From the NCBI RefSeq assembly GCF_025460765.1, contig NZ_JAMWEG010000002.1, positions 248,001 through 312,000 of the forward strand: a stretch of DNA of 64,000 nucleotides. Reading direction: 5' to 3'. A program made the position numbers and the translations under genes. Under the pieces are notes generated by a model. It did no database searches, was not told the DNA's origin, and saw nothing but the letters and a program-made list of their open reading frames with translations. This DNA is from Micromonospora sp. MA102 (GTDB lineage Bacteria; Actinomycetota; Actinomycetes; Mycobacteriales; Micromonosporaceae). This document shows positions 10,290-17,625 of the stretch, in pieces. Position 1 is the first letter of the stretch. The number at the start of each line of letters is the position of its first letter.

Positions 10290-10440
10290 AAACCGCCCCG
10301 AGAAGATCACTCCCCAGGGCGGTGACAGCAAGGTTGGCGTGTACGAGTAGATCTTGAGAGTGATCATCACGTCGGCGTGCCGGGCGATGGCCCGGACGAC
10401 ATGCGGCGTAACGCCCAGCTCCATCAGCAGGGGACACCAC
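10290..10440 (-). pseudogene. Remnant of a tyrosine recombinase (phage/ICE integrase) C-terminus
   Basis: On the minus strand one frame reads LLMELGVTPHVVRAIARHAD then VMITLKIYSYT, matching the end of actinobacterial integrases where the conserved HxD/HS histidine region and the final Y(A/S)H tyrosine lie. The expected continuation HANLAVTALGSDLL is present but in another frame, so the end is frameshifted. The rest of the integrase is absent. It points at the tRNA 3' end in the orientation normal for an integrated element, so this is probably the scar of one. Confidence 0.7.
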
Positions 10441-10464
10441 CGTGACCTTGGGCTAGATGATCGA

Positions 10465-11001
10465 TCAGAGGCTCGGCGGTCTGCTCGATGCGGTGAACGC
10501 CTTCACGGCTTGGAGCATGCGGTCGAGGAAGGTCGACAGGTCTGGGGCAGCCATGTCGAAGCGCGGGTCTTCTGAGGTGTAGATGCCGTCGAGGACGAGG
10601 TCCGGTGGGAGTCGGTAGACGGGTGATCCGGCAGGCGTGGCTAGCGCGTACCGGGTGCCGCCGCCATCGCTGGCGAATACGACAACGTCGGCGTCGTGGC
10701 GGCCACGTACGTGCCAAAGGTCCCGTGACCCGTGGGTGTGGGCCACGTGGGAGGCCGTGTGCAGGAAGAACCCGTTACCGATGTCCGGTAGGTCGACGGC
10801 ACCGACTGCCGCGTACAGGTCTACGAGGTCGGCGGGGATGGCGGGACGGACAGCAGCGATCAGCGCAGCAGCGATCGTGTCCGGCTCGCTGACGACGTTC
10901 TCGTCCGGCGGGTACCCGTAGAGGTCTTCGAAGTCGAGCACCGCGGAGGCGACTGCCTTCCGCAGATCCTCGCGCCAGGTCTTCAGCCGGGCGGGATCCA
11001 C
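10465..11001 (-). CDS. SMI1/KNR4 (SUKH)-like protein
   Basis: 178 residues. The central part, IPADLVDLYAAVGAVDL followed by GNGFFLHTASHV and the VVVFASDGGGTRYALA strand pair, resembles the SUKH/SMI1-KNR4 fold used by many bacterial immunity proteins against polymorphic toxins. An N-terminal helical region (LKTWREDLRKAVASAV) precedes it. No toxin gene is recognisable next to it, so an orphan immunity protein is one possibility. It is the first intact gene of the tRNA-linked island. Family assignment is by pattern only. Confidence 0.65.
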   Translation of the reverse strand: MDPARLKTWREDLRKAVASAVLDFEDLYGYPPDENVVSEPDTIAAALIAAVRPAIPADLVDLYAAVGAVDLPDIGNGFFLHTASHVAHTHGSRDLWHVRGRHDADVVVFASDGGGTRYALATPAGSPVYRLPPDLVLDGIYTSEDPRFDMAAPDLSTFLDRMLQAVKAFTASSRPPSL

Positions 11002-11058
11002 GCATCACCTCCGGGTCACACTGACAAACCGGACCAGCTTCACACGCTCTCAGCCAGT

Positions 11059-11177
11059 GGTGTCAAGCATGTGGTGGGACGCGAGTGTCAGGCATGTGCC
11101 GTGACACGGCACGGCCGGCTGCCGGCCGTGCTCCGTCGGGTGAGGCGCGACACTCGTCCGCCAAGTGATCTGCGACA
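11059..11177. repeat. Transposon-end-like tandem modules, left cluster
   Basis: Two kinds of paired modules sit here. TGTCAAGCATGTGGTGGGAC (11061-11080) is followed 25 bases on by TGTCAGGCATGTGCCGTGAC (11086-11105). Then, on the minus strand, TGTCGCGCCTCACCCGACGGA-type (11132-11152) and TGTCGCAGATCACTTGGCGGA-type (11157-11177) modules also lie 25 bases apart. A near-palindrome GGCCGGCTGCCGGCC separates them. Paired repeats of about 20 bp resemble the multiple terminal repeats of IS21-type elements; no transposase remains. Confidence 0.6.
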
Positions 11178-11749
11178 GTCGATGGCGGATCGCGGCATGA
11201 ATGGGGAATCCCTCGGCGGGACCGCAGTGAGCCGGAGTCGAACTCCGGCAGTCGGAGTTCCACGGTCGGAATGAAACAGAGGCCGAAGAGCGCGTCGTCC
11301 TGGTAGACGCTGACCTCTGCCGATGCGTCGGCGCCGATGGCGCGTAGCCAGGCGTAGGGCGTTCGCGCGGCGTCGGGTTCAGCCCACGCAATCGCGACAT
11401 CGTCAGGACCAGACTCAAGGGCCCATTCCACCCCCTCCCACGACTCGACACTCATGGAGGCCAGCAGAAGTGCGGCCGAGATGTTCTCAGTGATCCAGCC
11501 GTGTTGGTCAGCCAGTCCAGCGGCAGCCAAGAGGTCCGCCACAGCCTCGTGTGTCATGGCGGCTAGGTCGCCCGCCGAAGGCATGATGTGCCCGCGCGCT
11601 GCGGAGAAGACCGGGAACGGGCCACTGTCCTCGCGGAAGACTGCCCAGGCCGGATCACCGGTCCGGCTAGTGAACTCCCAGCCAAGGCCGTCACGGGCGC
11701 TCACATCGCTGGCGACAACCGCATCCCACCGAGAGCGCCAGTCGGTCAT
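11063..11749 (-). CDS. Hypothetical protein with a C-terminus replaced by repeat sequence
   Basis: Up to 228 residues from ATG at 11749 (MTDWRSRWDAVVASDVSARD). The first about 175 residues look like a genuine soluble protein, with regions such as PAWAVFREDSGPFPVFSAA and WEGVEWALESGPDDVAIAW, but I do not recognise a family. From about residue 180 the frame enters the repeat cluster and becomes Arg/Pro/Ala-rich nonsense (RSRRGIPHSCRDPPSTVAD), so the native C-terminus is probably lost. It may be a partial gene of the decayed island. Confidence 0.5.
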   Translation of the reverse strand: MTDWRSRWDAVVASDVSARDGLGWEFTSRTGDPAWAVFREDSGPFPVFSAARGHIMPSAGDLAAMTHEAVADLLAAAGLADQHGWITENISAALLLASMSVESWEGVEWALESGPDDVAIAWAEPDAARTPYAWLRAIGADASAEVSVYQDDALFGLCFIPTVELRLPEFDSGSLRSRRGIPHSCRDPPSTVADHLADECRASPDGARPAAGRAVSRHMPDTRVPPHA

Positions 11750-11901
11750 CAGCCAGCCCCTTTTCGCGTGTGAAGGGCCTGTCGCCAGCCCCATTCGCAC
11801 GGTAGCGATTGTGCACGGCGAACCGGCGGTGCGCGGGCTCGACTCTTGGCAGATGCGTGCGTTGACCGTCTGTCGCGTGGCGTCGGCAGACTTCTAGACC
11901 T

Positions 11902-11967
11902 TGTCGCGCGTCAGCTCGCGGAGATGTGTCGCGCATCTGCTGGCGGATCACACGGCCGGCTGCCGGC
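11902..11967 (+). repeat. Transposon-end-like tandem modules, middle cluster
   Basis: TGTCGCGCGTCAGCTCGCGGA (21 bases, 11902-11922) and TGTCGCGCATCTGCTGGCGGA-type (11927-11947) lie 25 bases apart, followed by ACGGCCGGCTGCCGGC (11952-11967). This is the left cluster in inverted order and orientation. GCTTGACACC at 12012-12021 is the exact reverse complement of GGTGTCAAGC at 11059-11068. Confidence 0.6.
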
Positions 11968-12025
11968 GTGCCTGGTCTCTCATGATGGTTGACGAAACGG
12001 TGCCGCAGGACGCTTGACACCGGTC

Positions 12026-12361
12026 ATGATCGAATACTGGTCGCGATCTGGTGATCGTAGGGGTTGGCCGGCGCATGTGAGGATCCGTGTCATGGCCCTT
12101 GGGGATGATCTCGCTGAGTGGACGGACGTGGACTGCGCTCAGTACGAGCTGGGCCGATCGCTCGGTCTGTTCTCGGGGCGATCGTTCATGCAGGTCAAGT
12201 GGGTGTTCTGGTCGAACAATCCGCTCGGTCAGGCGCTATGGGACATGCTGCAGGCTCTGGTGAAGGCCGGCGTTCTGGAATACCGCGACGAGCCCGATCA
12301 CCAGTTTCGCTGGAGGACAGCAATGCCCCTCGGTGCCCTCACGGATGGAAGCGCGCCGTGA
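12026..12361 (+). CDS. Hypothetical protein, possibly 5'-truncated
   Basis: 111 residues from ATG at 12026 (MIEYWSRSGDRRGWPAHVRI). Aromatic-rich segments FMQVKWVFWSNNPLGQALWD and LQALVKAGVLEYRDEPDHQF read like a real small soluble protein, but the family is unknown. The start lies five bases after the GCTTGACACC inverted repeat, so the native 5' end may have been cut by a mobile element. It has no clear ribosome binding site. Its 3' end overlaps the antiparallel pseudogene by 23 bases. Confidence 0.45.
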   Translation: MIEYWSRSGDRRGWPAHVRIRVMALGDDLAEWTDVDCAQYELGRSLGLFSGRSFMQVKWVFWSNNPLGQALWDMLQALVKAGVLEYRDEPDHQFRWRTAMPLGALTDGSAP

Positions 12362-12574
12362 TCTGGTGCTTGGCCTTGGTGCGGTTCAGGTCCGTGGTGC
12401 TGCGACGGGGAACGGCCGCGATCGGGGTGTCGGCGCCGTAGACGGTGAGGGTGTGCTCGTCGAGGCAGCTTCGTCGAGATCGCCGCGGACGCCTGGCAGG
12501 ATGTCCATCGCCATCGCGTTGATGAAGAAGCACTGTTCGACGTGGCTTAGGTTGTCCCAGTCCTGTTGCCTCAC
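12339..12574 (-). pseudogene. Frameshifted small hypothetical protein
   Basis: From GTG at 12574 the frame reads VRQQDWDNLSHVEQCFFINA, MAMDILPGVRGDLDEA, then turns to Ser/Thr/Pro-rich nonsense. Shifting one base near 12462-12471 gives CLDEHTLTVYGADTPIAAV and a natural end ITARFHP with TGA at 12339. The joined product would be about 78 residues. No family is recognised. The shift, together with the neighbouring remnants, suggests decay. Confidence 0.5.
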
Positions 12575-12708
12575 GCGGTGATCGTGGCAGGCCGGGTGTG
12601 CAGCCTGACAGCCGGCAGCCGCGCGACTCCCACCGGGACGGGGCGCACGGGCTGTCACCGCATGCTGAGTTGATTGACATCATCCCGGCCATCAGTTTCT
12701 AGACCACC

Positions 12709-12753
12709 CGTCGCACATCACCTGCAGAGCCGCGTCGCACCTCAGCTGTCGGG
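12709..12753 (+). repeat. Transposon-end-like tandem modules, right cluster
   Basis: CGTCGCACATCACCTGCAGAG (12709-12729) and CGTCGCACCTCAGCTGTCGGG-type (12733-12753), 24 bases apart, match the middle cluster in the same orientation. Both clusters are preceded by TTCTAGACC (11893-11901 and 12698-12706), so about 55 bp are shared imperfectly. Confidence 0.5.
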
Positions 12754-12792
12754 CCAGATCGAGCCGTATCAGGACCAGGGCGCTACGCCTCG

Positions 12793-13023
12793 CTATGCGC
12801 TGGCGATGGTGTTTCCGAGGAACCAGAAGGCCAAGACCGCGACGAAGACCGCGACACCGATCCCGCCCGCGGCTCTACCCACCGGGACGGGTGGCTGGCC
12901 ACGGCGGACCCGGACGGTGAAGATGATCAAGCTGGCTACCAGTCCGACGCCGATGGCCGGCAGTCCGAGAACAAGGGCGAGGGCCAAGGCGCCGCTGCGC
13001 CGACTGAACACGCAGATGTCCAT
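12793..13023 (-). CDS. Small two-helix membrane protein
   Basis: 76 residues with two clear transmembrane segments, LALALVLGLPAIGVGLVASL (about 14-34) and IGVAVFVAVLAFWFLGNTI (about 54-73), separated by a basic loop RVRRGQPPVPVGRAAG. No family is recognised. The start ATG at 13023 is uncertain because the frame is open about 13 codons further upstream without a better start. It lies inside the island. Confidence 0.5.
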   Translation of the reverse strand: MDICVFSRRSGALALALVLGLPAIGVGLVASLIIFTVRVRRGQPPVPVGRAAGGIGVAVFVAVLAFWFLGNTIASA

Positions 13024-13178
13024 GCATCCGCCAGGGCTGTCGTTGGGCAGCAGGAAGATGGGCGCTGTTCAGGGATCAGCCTGATTGAATCCCTTGTGCC
13101 CATCGGCTTCTGCAGGCGGCGCTGCAAGACGCGGTTACGGCGGAGCTGCTTCGGAAGCTGTGAACCGCCGTAGCAGTA

Positions 13179-14321
13179 CTAGTGGGCTGGCCCGCCGTAT
13201 GGGTCGTGGCTGAGCTGCCGGGTGCCGCCCTGCGGGTGCCCGCCGTACGTGCCGGGGAACTCGTCGGCCGGCGGCCTCGCGTGCAGCACCGCGGTCGGTG
13301 CGTCGCTCATGCCGGCTCCGGCCGGCGCCGTCAGCTGAGTCGCCGCATGCGGCGCCGGCTTGTCGGGCGTGTTCCGGCGGCGGTTCACCAGCAAAGCCAG
13401 TGCGCCCAGGCCGGCGGCGACCAGCAGGCCGCCCAGGATGAGCGGCAGCGAACCGCTGCCCTCGTCGCTGACAGCTTCGAAGTCGGGGGGTGCCGCCGCG
13501 GCTACGCTGGTCTCCGGCTCGGGAGCCTCGTCCGCTGCCGCCGTTGCGGTGGGCGACGGCGGGGTCCTGGCCGGGGCGGCCACGGCGGCCAAGGTCAGCC
13601 GCACGCTCGCGGTGTCACCGGCGGAGCCCGGTACGGTCGTGCGGGTGGTGCGATAGCCCTTTAGGGCCGCGACGACCGTGATCGGGCCCGCTGCGATCGT
13701 CTTGCCGGCACCCGACTTGATCGAGAACCGGCCGCTCCGGTCGCTCGTCGTACGGAATTCGTGCCCGGCGCTGTCCCGGACGGTCAGGGCCACCCCGCCG
13801 ATCGCCTTGCCGCTGGTGTTGCGGACCAGGCCGGACACCCCATCCACCTCGGACGACGGCTTGTCCGCACCGGGCTGCGGCGCGCCCGCGCCGGGTTGCG
13901 ACGTGCCCGCGCCGTGAATGTAGACCATCTTGTAGTCGTAGCTGTTCTGCCCGCCGAGCCGTACGGCGACCGAGATGTTGAGACCGAGGATCTCGCCCGC
14001 GTTCACCTGGGGCGCCACGACGGTGGCCTGGAAGTCCTGGCTTTCGCCGGGTTTGAGGTTCGGCTCCGCCCGGCAGCCGGTGGTGCATTGCAGGCCGCCA
14101 CCGACCACCACGATGGCCGTTTCGGCCCCGCTCCCGTTGTTCGTGACGCGGAACTGAACGCGAACCTTGTCGCCGGGCTCCACGTTCTCCGCCGACACGC
14201 TCAGGATGCTGATGGGTGCCGGGGCGCCCGCCACGGGTGCCGCGGACACCGCGAGCGTCCCCCCGGTCAGCGCGATAAATGTGGCGGCCCGGGCCCATCG
14301 GGCACGTAAGCGCGTCGTCAA
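13179..14321 (-). CDS. Secreted, membrane-anchored surface protein with CARDB-like and carboxypeptidase-regulatory-like domains
   Basis: 380 residues from TTG at 14321, which has AAAGGGTGG upstream; ATG at 14366 is an in-frame alternative. A signal peptide (LRARWARAATFIALTGGTLA..., cleavage near APVAGA) is followed by a beta-rich repeat with VSAENVEPGDKVRVQFRVTN typical of CARDB/adhesion domains, a Pro/Gly linker, and a fold like carboxypeptidase-regulatory domains (VSGLVRNTSGKAIGGVALTV, SDRSGRFSIKSG). A Thr/Ala/Pro-rich stalk leads to a transmembrane helix (LPLILGGLLVAAGLGALALL) and a basic, Gly/His-rich cytoplasmic tail. It is probably displayed on the cell surface; ligand unknown. Confidence 0.8.
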   Translation of the reverse strand: MTTRLRARWARAATFIALTGGTLAVSAAPVAGAPAPISILSVSAENVEPGDKVRVQFRVTNNGSGAETAIVVVGGGLQCTTGCRAEPNLKPGESQDFQATVVAPQVNAGEILGLNISVAVRLGGQNSYDYKMVYIHGAGTSQPGAGAPQPGADKPSSEVDGVSGLVRNTSGKAIGGVALTVRDSAGHEFRTTSDRSGRFSIKSGAGKTIAAGPITVVAALKGYRTTRTTVPGSAGDTASVRLTLAAVAAPARTPPSPTATAAADEAPEPETSVAAAAPPDFEAVSDEGSGSLPLILGGLLVAAGLGALALLVNRRRNTPDKPAPHAATQLTAPAGAGMSDAPTAVLHARPPADEFPGTYGGHPQGGTRQLSHDPYGGPAH

Positions 14322-14462
14322 TTCATGCCACCCTTTCCACGGGCAGGCGACATCCGCCGATGACACCGCGGGACACTATGCCCTGTCGGGTGGGTTGCCC
14401 GACTCGCGGGCCCCTACCCGGCCTCTCGCAGGGGACACAACGTCCGATCTTGCCGTGGCCGC

Positions 14463-14600
14463 GTGCCACAGGTAGCCGTTGGTCGGTGGGAGCGGGTGCT
14501 GGCCGAGGTGTCGGGGTGCTGCGCGGGCCGGTTCGGGCGGGTGGAACCGCGCCGTGCGGCAGGGGAGTTCGTGACGGGGCTGCTGTCCGATCTTGAGGTC
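14463..14600 (+). pseudogene. Fragment of an IS701-family transposase N-terminus
   Basis: In frame from 14463 the sequence reads VGRWERVLAEVSGCCAGRFG, RVEPRRAAGEFVTGLLSDLE, VKTC. The run RFGRVEPRRxAxxxxxGLLS(P/D)LExK is the hallmark beginning of IS701-type DDE transposases, which normally continue with K.GWQLAE. Here it breaks after KTC into unrelated sequence, so over 90 percent of the transposase is missing. The rest of 14322-14707 shows no gene. Confidence 0.72.
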
Positions 14601-14707
14601 AAGACGTGCAGTCAGCGCGAACCACCCGGCGCGGTCGATCCGGCGCACGGCACGGCCTGGTCCGATTTCGATTGACGGGCTGGTCGAGTGGTTCTACGTT
14701 CGCGCCG

Positions 14708-15592
14708 ATGCGCCCTGGAGAGATCGTCGTCGCCACCGAGCAGGTACGCGCCCTGATCGACGAGCAGTTCCCCGAATGGTCGGACCTGCCGATCGTTGCG
14801 CAGCCGTTGAACGGCACCGACAACGCACTGTTCCGACTGGGTGATTCCCTGACGGCACGGCTGCCGCGGGCGCAGTGGGCGGTCGACCAGGTGGCGACCG
14901 ACGCGACCTGGCTGCCGCGGCTGGCGCCGCATCTCCCGGTGCCGGTACCGGTGCCGGTCGCGGTCGGCCGGCCGGGCGGGAACTATCCGTGGCCCTGGAC
15001 GGTCGTCCCGTGGCTGGACGGGCGCAATCCGGAAGCCGGGCAGGACCTCGTCGACCTCGCCGTCGACCTCGCCGGCTTCGTGCGCGCGATGATCGCGATC
15101 GACCCGATGGGTGGGCCGGTCAAGGAGGGGATTCAGCGCGGCGTACCCCTGCTGCAGCGGGACGAGCTGACCCGCCGGTCGATCGCGGCGCTGGGCGACC
15201 GGATCGACGGGCGGGCGGTGACCGCGGCGTGGGACGAGGCGATGGCGGCGGACGAGTGGCCCGGACCGCCGGTATGGCTGCACGGTGATCTCCTGGCTGG
15301 CAACCTGCTGGTCGACCGGGGCAGGCTCACCGGGGTGATCGACTTCGGCGGTCTCGGCCGCGGCGATCCGGCGGTCGAGGTGCGGCCGGGCTGGAGCCTG
15401 TTCGATGCCCGCGCGCGGGCCGCCTACCGGGAGGCGCTCGGGTTCGACGAGGCGACCTGGGTACGCGGGTGGGCCTGGATGCTGTCGGGCTCGCTCTACT
15501 GGCTGGCGGACCTGTGGGACTCGATCACCGAGGACGACCGCGAGGACACGATCCGCTCCATCGACCGCATCGTGCGTCACCGCCACGACTGA
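14708..15592 (+). CDS. Aminoglycoside phosphotransferase (APH)-family kinase
   Basis: 294 residues with the APH/choline-kinase fold. Residues 192-201 (HGDLLAGNLL) hold the catalytic loop and IDFGGLGRGDPAVE (about 211-224) the Mg-binding DFG-like motif. The N-lobe has NALFRLGDSLTARLP. Such kinases phosphorylate antibiotics or small metabolites such as hydroxyurea or homoserine analogues; the substrate cannot be read. A PVPVPVPVAVGRP repeat lies at about 78-88. ATG at 14708 is chosen because upstream sequence belongs to the transposase scar. It stands alone at the right edge of the island. Confidence 0.88.
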   Translation: MRPGEIVVATEQVRALIDEQFPEWSDLPIVAQPLNGTDNALFRLGDSLTARLPRAQWAVDQVATDATWLPRLAPHLPVPVPVPVAVGRPGGNYPWPWTVVPWLDGRNPEAGQDLVDLAVDLAGFVRAMIAIDPMGGPVKEGIQRGVPLLQRDELTRRSIAALGDRIDGRAVTAAWDEAMAADEWPGPPVWLHGDLLAGNLLVDRGRLTGVIDFGGLGRGDPAVEVRPGWSLFDARARAAYREALGFDEATWVRGWAWMLSGSLYWLADLWDSITEDDREDTIRSIDRIVRHRHD

Positions 15593-15865
15593 CCTGCGTG
15601 CCCACGCGATCACCGTCGGGCGAGGCCCCGGACGGCGGCGTCGAGAGCCGGCCGGGAAGCTGGGCCGGCTGACCCTGGGCGAGCAGCGCGGCCGGGGCCG
15701 CCCACCGACTGTCGCGGCATCACTCGACGGAGGACAAGCCGACCGCCGGCGCTCTGCGCCGTCACACCGCCGCGCCGAAGAGCGAGGCACCGCCGGCCAT
15801 GGCGGGGATGCGGCGCGGAGTATGGGGCCCGCCCCTCCGAGGTCAACGGCGCTTCGCGTCCGGGG

Positions 15866-16273
15866 TCATCGCTGACGTTCCAGGTCGGCGAGTAGGGCGA
15901 CGACTCGGGCCTGGATGTCGTCGCGAACCTGCCGGACGACGTCGATGGGTTGACCGGCGGGGTCGGTGAGCTTCCAGTCCTCGTAGCGCTTGCCCGGGAA
16001 GACGGGGCAGGCGTCGCCGCAGCCCATGGTGACGATGACGTCGCTGGTTTCGGCGGCGTCCCAGCTGAGCCGCATGGGCGTCTGGCCGGTGATGTCGATG
16101 CCGACCTCGCGCATGGCGTCGACGGCGACGGGGTTGATCTGGTTGGCGGGTTCGCTGCCCGCGGAGCGGACGTCGATGGTGTCGCCGGCGAGGTGGCGCA
16201 GCCAGCCGGCGGCCATCTGGGAGCGGCCGGCGTTGTGGACGCAGACGAACAGGACGCTGGGTTTGTCGCTCAT
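15866..16273 (-). CDS. arsC: Arsenate reductase, low-molecular-weight phosphatase type
   Basis: 135 residues of the LMW protein-tyrosine-phosphatase fold. The P-loop VCVHNAGRSQMAAG (Cys at about residue 11) is the HNAGRSQ variant specific to arsenate reductases that use thioredoxin or mycothiol, and C-terminal cysteines occur in VTMGCGDACPVFPG. It reduces arsenate to arsenite in the cytoplasm. Its ATG overlaps the end of the aquaporin gene by four bases, and it is the last gene of arsR-aquaporin-arsC. Confidence 0.93.
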   Translation of the reverse strand: MSDKPSVLFVCVHNAGRSQMAAGWLRHLAGDTIDVRSAGSEPANQINPVAVDAMREVGIDITGQTPMRLSWDAAETSDVIVTMGCGDACPVFPGKRYEDWKLTDPAGQPIDVVRQVRDDIQARVVALLADLERQR

Positions 16274-17007
16274 CGGGCGTCGGTCTCCTCGGTGAGGTGG
16301 GGTACGAGGACGGCGTCGGCGGCGCGTCCGGCGTGGGGGTACCAGGCGGCGAGCGCGGCGACGGCGACCAGGCCGCCGACGAGCTGGGCGGCCACGAAGC
16401 CCGGCACCGAGGCGGGGGAGATGCCGGCGAAGGTGTCGGTGAAGGCCCGGCCGATGGTGACGGCCGGGTTGGCGAACGACGTCGACGAGGTGAACCAGTA
16501 CGCGGCGCCGATGTAGGCGCCCACGGCGGCGGGGGCGGCGGCGGTGCGGCCGGAGCGGGCGAGAGCGAAGATCAGGACGACCAGGCCGGCGGTGGCGACG
16601 ACCTCAGCCAGCCACAGGTTCCCCCCGGTGCGTTCGGTGCGGGACCAGGCCACGGCCGGCAGGTCGAACATCAGGTCAGCCAGGACCGCGCCCGTGACGG
16701 CTCCGCCGGTCTGGGCGGTGGTGTAGGCGGCGAGGTCCCATCCGGTGAGGCCGGTGCCGGCGCGGCGGCCGAGCCACCAGTCGACGGCGGAGACGACCGG
16801 GTTGAAGTGTGCGCCGGACACCGGGCCGAAGGTCAGGATCAGTGCGCCCAGGGCCAGGGCGGTGGCGATCGCGTTTTCCAGCAGTTGAAGCCCGACGTCG
16901 GTGGGGGAGAGTCGGGCGGCGGCGATCCCGGAGCCGACCACGGCGGCGACCAGGAGGGCGGTGCCGGCGAACTCCGCCGATGCCCGCCGGGGCAGGGGGA
17001 GACTCAC
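16270..17007 (-). CDS. MIP-family channel (AqpS-like) in the arsenic operon
   Basis: 245-residue integral membrane protein with six helices and the two aquaporin half-helix motifs, GAHFNPVVS (NPV) and SFANPAVT (NPA). Aquaglyceroporins in ars operons, such as AqpS of Sinorhizobium, let arsenite flow out after arsenate reduction; that role is inferred here from its position between arsR and arsC and the lack of an ArsB/Acr3 pump. GTG at 17007 overlaps the arsR stop (GTGA), so the two are translationally coupled. Confidence 0.9.
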   Translation of the reverse strand: MSLPLPRRASAEFAGTALLVAAVVGSGIAAARLSPTDVGLQLLENAIATALALGALILTFGPVSGAHFNPVVSAVDWWLGRRAGTGLTGWDLAAYTTAQTGGAVTGAVLADLMFDLPAVAWSRTERTGGNLWLAEVVATAGLVVLIFALARSGRTAAAPAAVGAYIGAAYWFTSSTSFANPAVTIGRAFTDTFAGISPASVPGFVAAQLVGGLVAVAALAAWYPHAGRAADAVLVPHLTEETDAR

Positions 17008-17378
17008 GCCGCGGTGGTGGCGGCCGGGGCGGCGGAGATGTCCAGCAGCGCGCCGAGCTGCCGGAACGCTTCCGGCTTCACGCGATACCAGACCCACGTG
17101 CCGCGCCGCTCCGAGTCGACCAGGCCAGCCTCGCGCAACACCTTGAGGTGGTGGGAGATGGTCGGCCCGGACAGGTCGAACGCCGGAGTCAGGTCGCAGA
17201 CGCACATCTCCGGCACCGAGGCGATCATCGACATCAGCCGCAGCCGGACCGGGTCTCCCAGGGCCTTGAACAGCGGCGCGACGACCGCCGCCTGCTCCGG
17301 ATCCATCGGGCGGACCGCGATGGGGGAGCAGCAGGCGACCGCGTTGAGGTCCACCACCGGCAGCTCTTGTTTCGACAT
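17004..17378 (-). CDS. arsR: ArsR/SmtB-family metalloregulatory repressor
   Basis: 124 residues, winged helix. The As(III)-sensing motif is MCVCDLTPAFDLSGPTISHH, with the CxC pair at the start of the recognition region; an additional CC lies at the N-terminus (AVACCSPIAV). It represses its own operon until arsenite binds the cysteines. A perfect TTGACA-GA-TGTCAA palindrome just upstream is the likely operator. It is the first gene of the operon and divergent from the small Cys protein and arsI. Confidence 0.93.
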   Translation of the reverse strand: MSKQELPVVDLNAVACCSPIAVRPMDPEQAAVVAPLFKALGDPVRLRLMSMIASVPEMCVCDLTPAFDLSGPTISHHLKVLREAGLVDSERRGTWVWYRVKPEAFRQLGALLDISAAPAATTAA

Positions 17379-17387
17379 GCCTCTAGC

Positions 17388-17401
17388 TTGACAGATGTCA
17401 A
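17388..17401. promoter_or_regulatory. Putative ArsR operator
   Basis: TTGACAGATGTCAA is a perfect 6-2-6 palindrome located 10 bases before the arsR ATG and 55 bases before the divergent small gene. Its position and symmetry fit an ArsR binding site that controls both directions; TTGACA could also serve as a -35 element on either strand. Confidence 0.65.
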
Positions 17402-17455
17402 AACAGGGTGCAACGTAGGTCTTGCTTCGAAAATCATCTAGGCAAGGACGAGGCG

Positions 17456-17605
17456 ATGATCAAGCTGTTCCGCCCCCGCCGTAGCGCCCGCAACCAGGGC
17501 GTCACGTTCTGCGAGCCCTGCGGTCAGGTGTGCACCGCGGCTTGCCGCGCCGACGCCCGCTACGAGCGCAACCGCACCGCCGCTCTCACCTACCACGTCC
17601 GCTGA
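17456..17605 (+). CDS. Small cysteine-rich protein beside the arsenic genes
   Basis: 49 residues: a basic N-terminus MIKLFRPRRSARNQ and a four-cysteine centre FCEPCGQVCTAACRAD. The CxxC-x3-CxxxC spacing could bind arsenite, zinc or another thiophilic metal; this is inference. AAGGACGAGGCG precedes the ATG and the gene ends 20 bases before arsI, so it is probably cotranscribed with it. Similar short proteins accompany ArsI/CadI in other actinomycetes as far as I recall. Confidence 0.72.
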   Translation: MIKLFRPRRSARNQGVTFCEPCGQVCTAACRADARYERNRTAALTYHVR

Positions 17606-17625
17606 ATCCGTCCGGAGGAATGACC

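Noticed and set aside
11063..11190. Genuine C-terminus of the hypothetical island protein
   Set aside because: The codons fall on the transposon-end-like repeats and give low-quality sequence, so the end is probably not native.
13085..13178. Short coding-like fragment reading LQAALQDAVTAELLRKL
   Set aside because: Too short, no start, no family; may be a leftover of a lost gene but cannot be supported.
15593..15865. A gene between the APH kinase and arsC
   Set aside because: Open frames there are short, lack ribosome binding sites and have Arg/Pro-rich composition; nothing else is visible in the gap.
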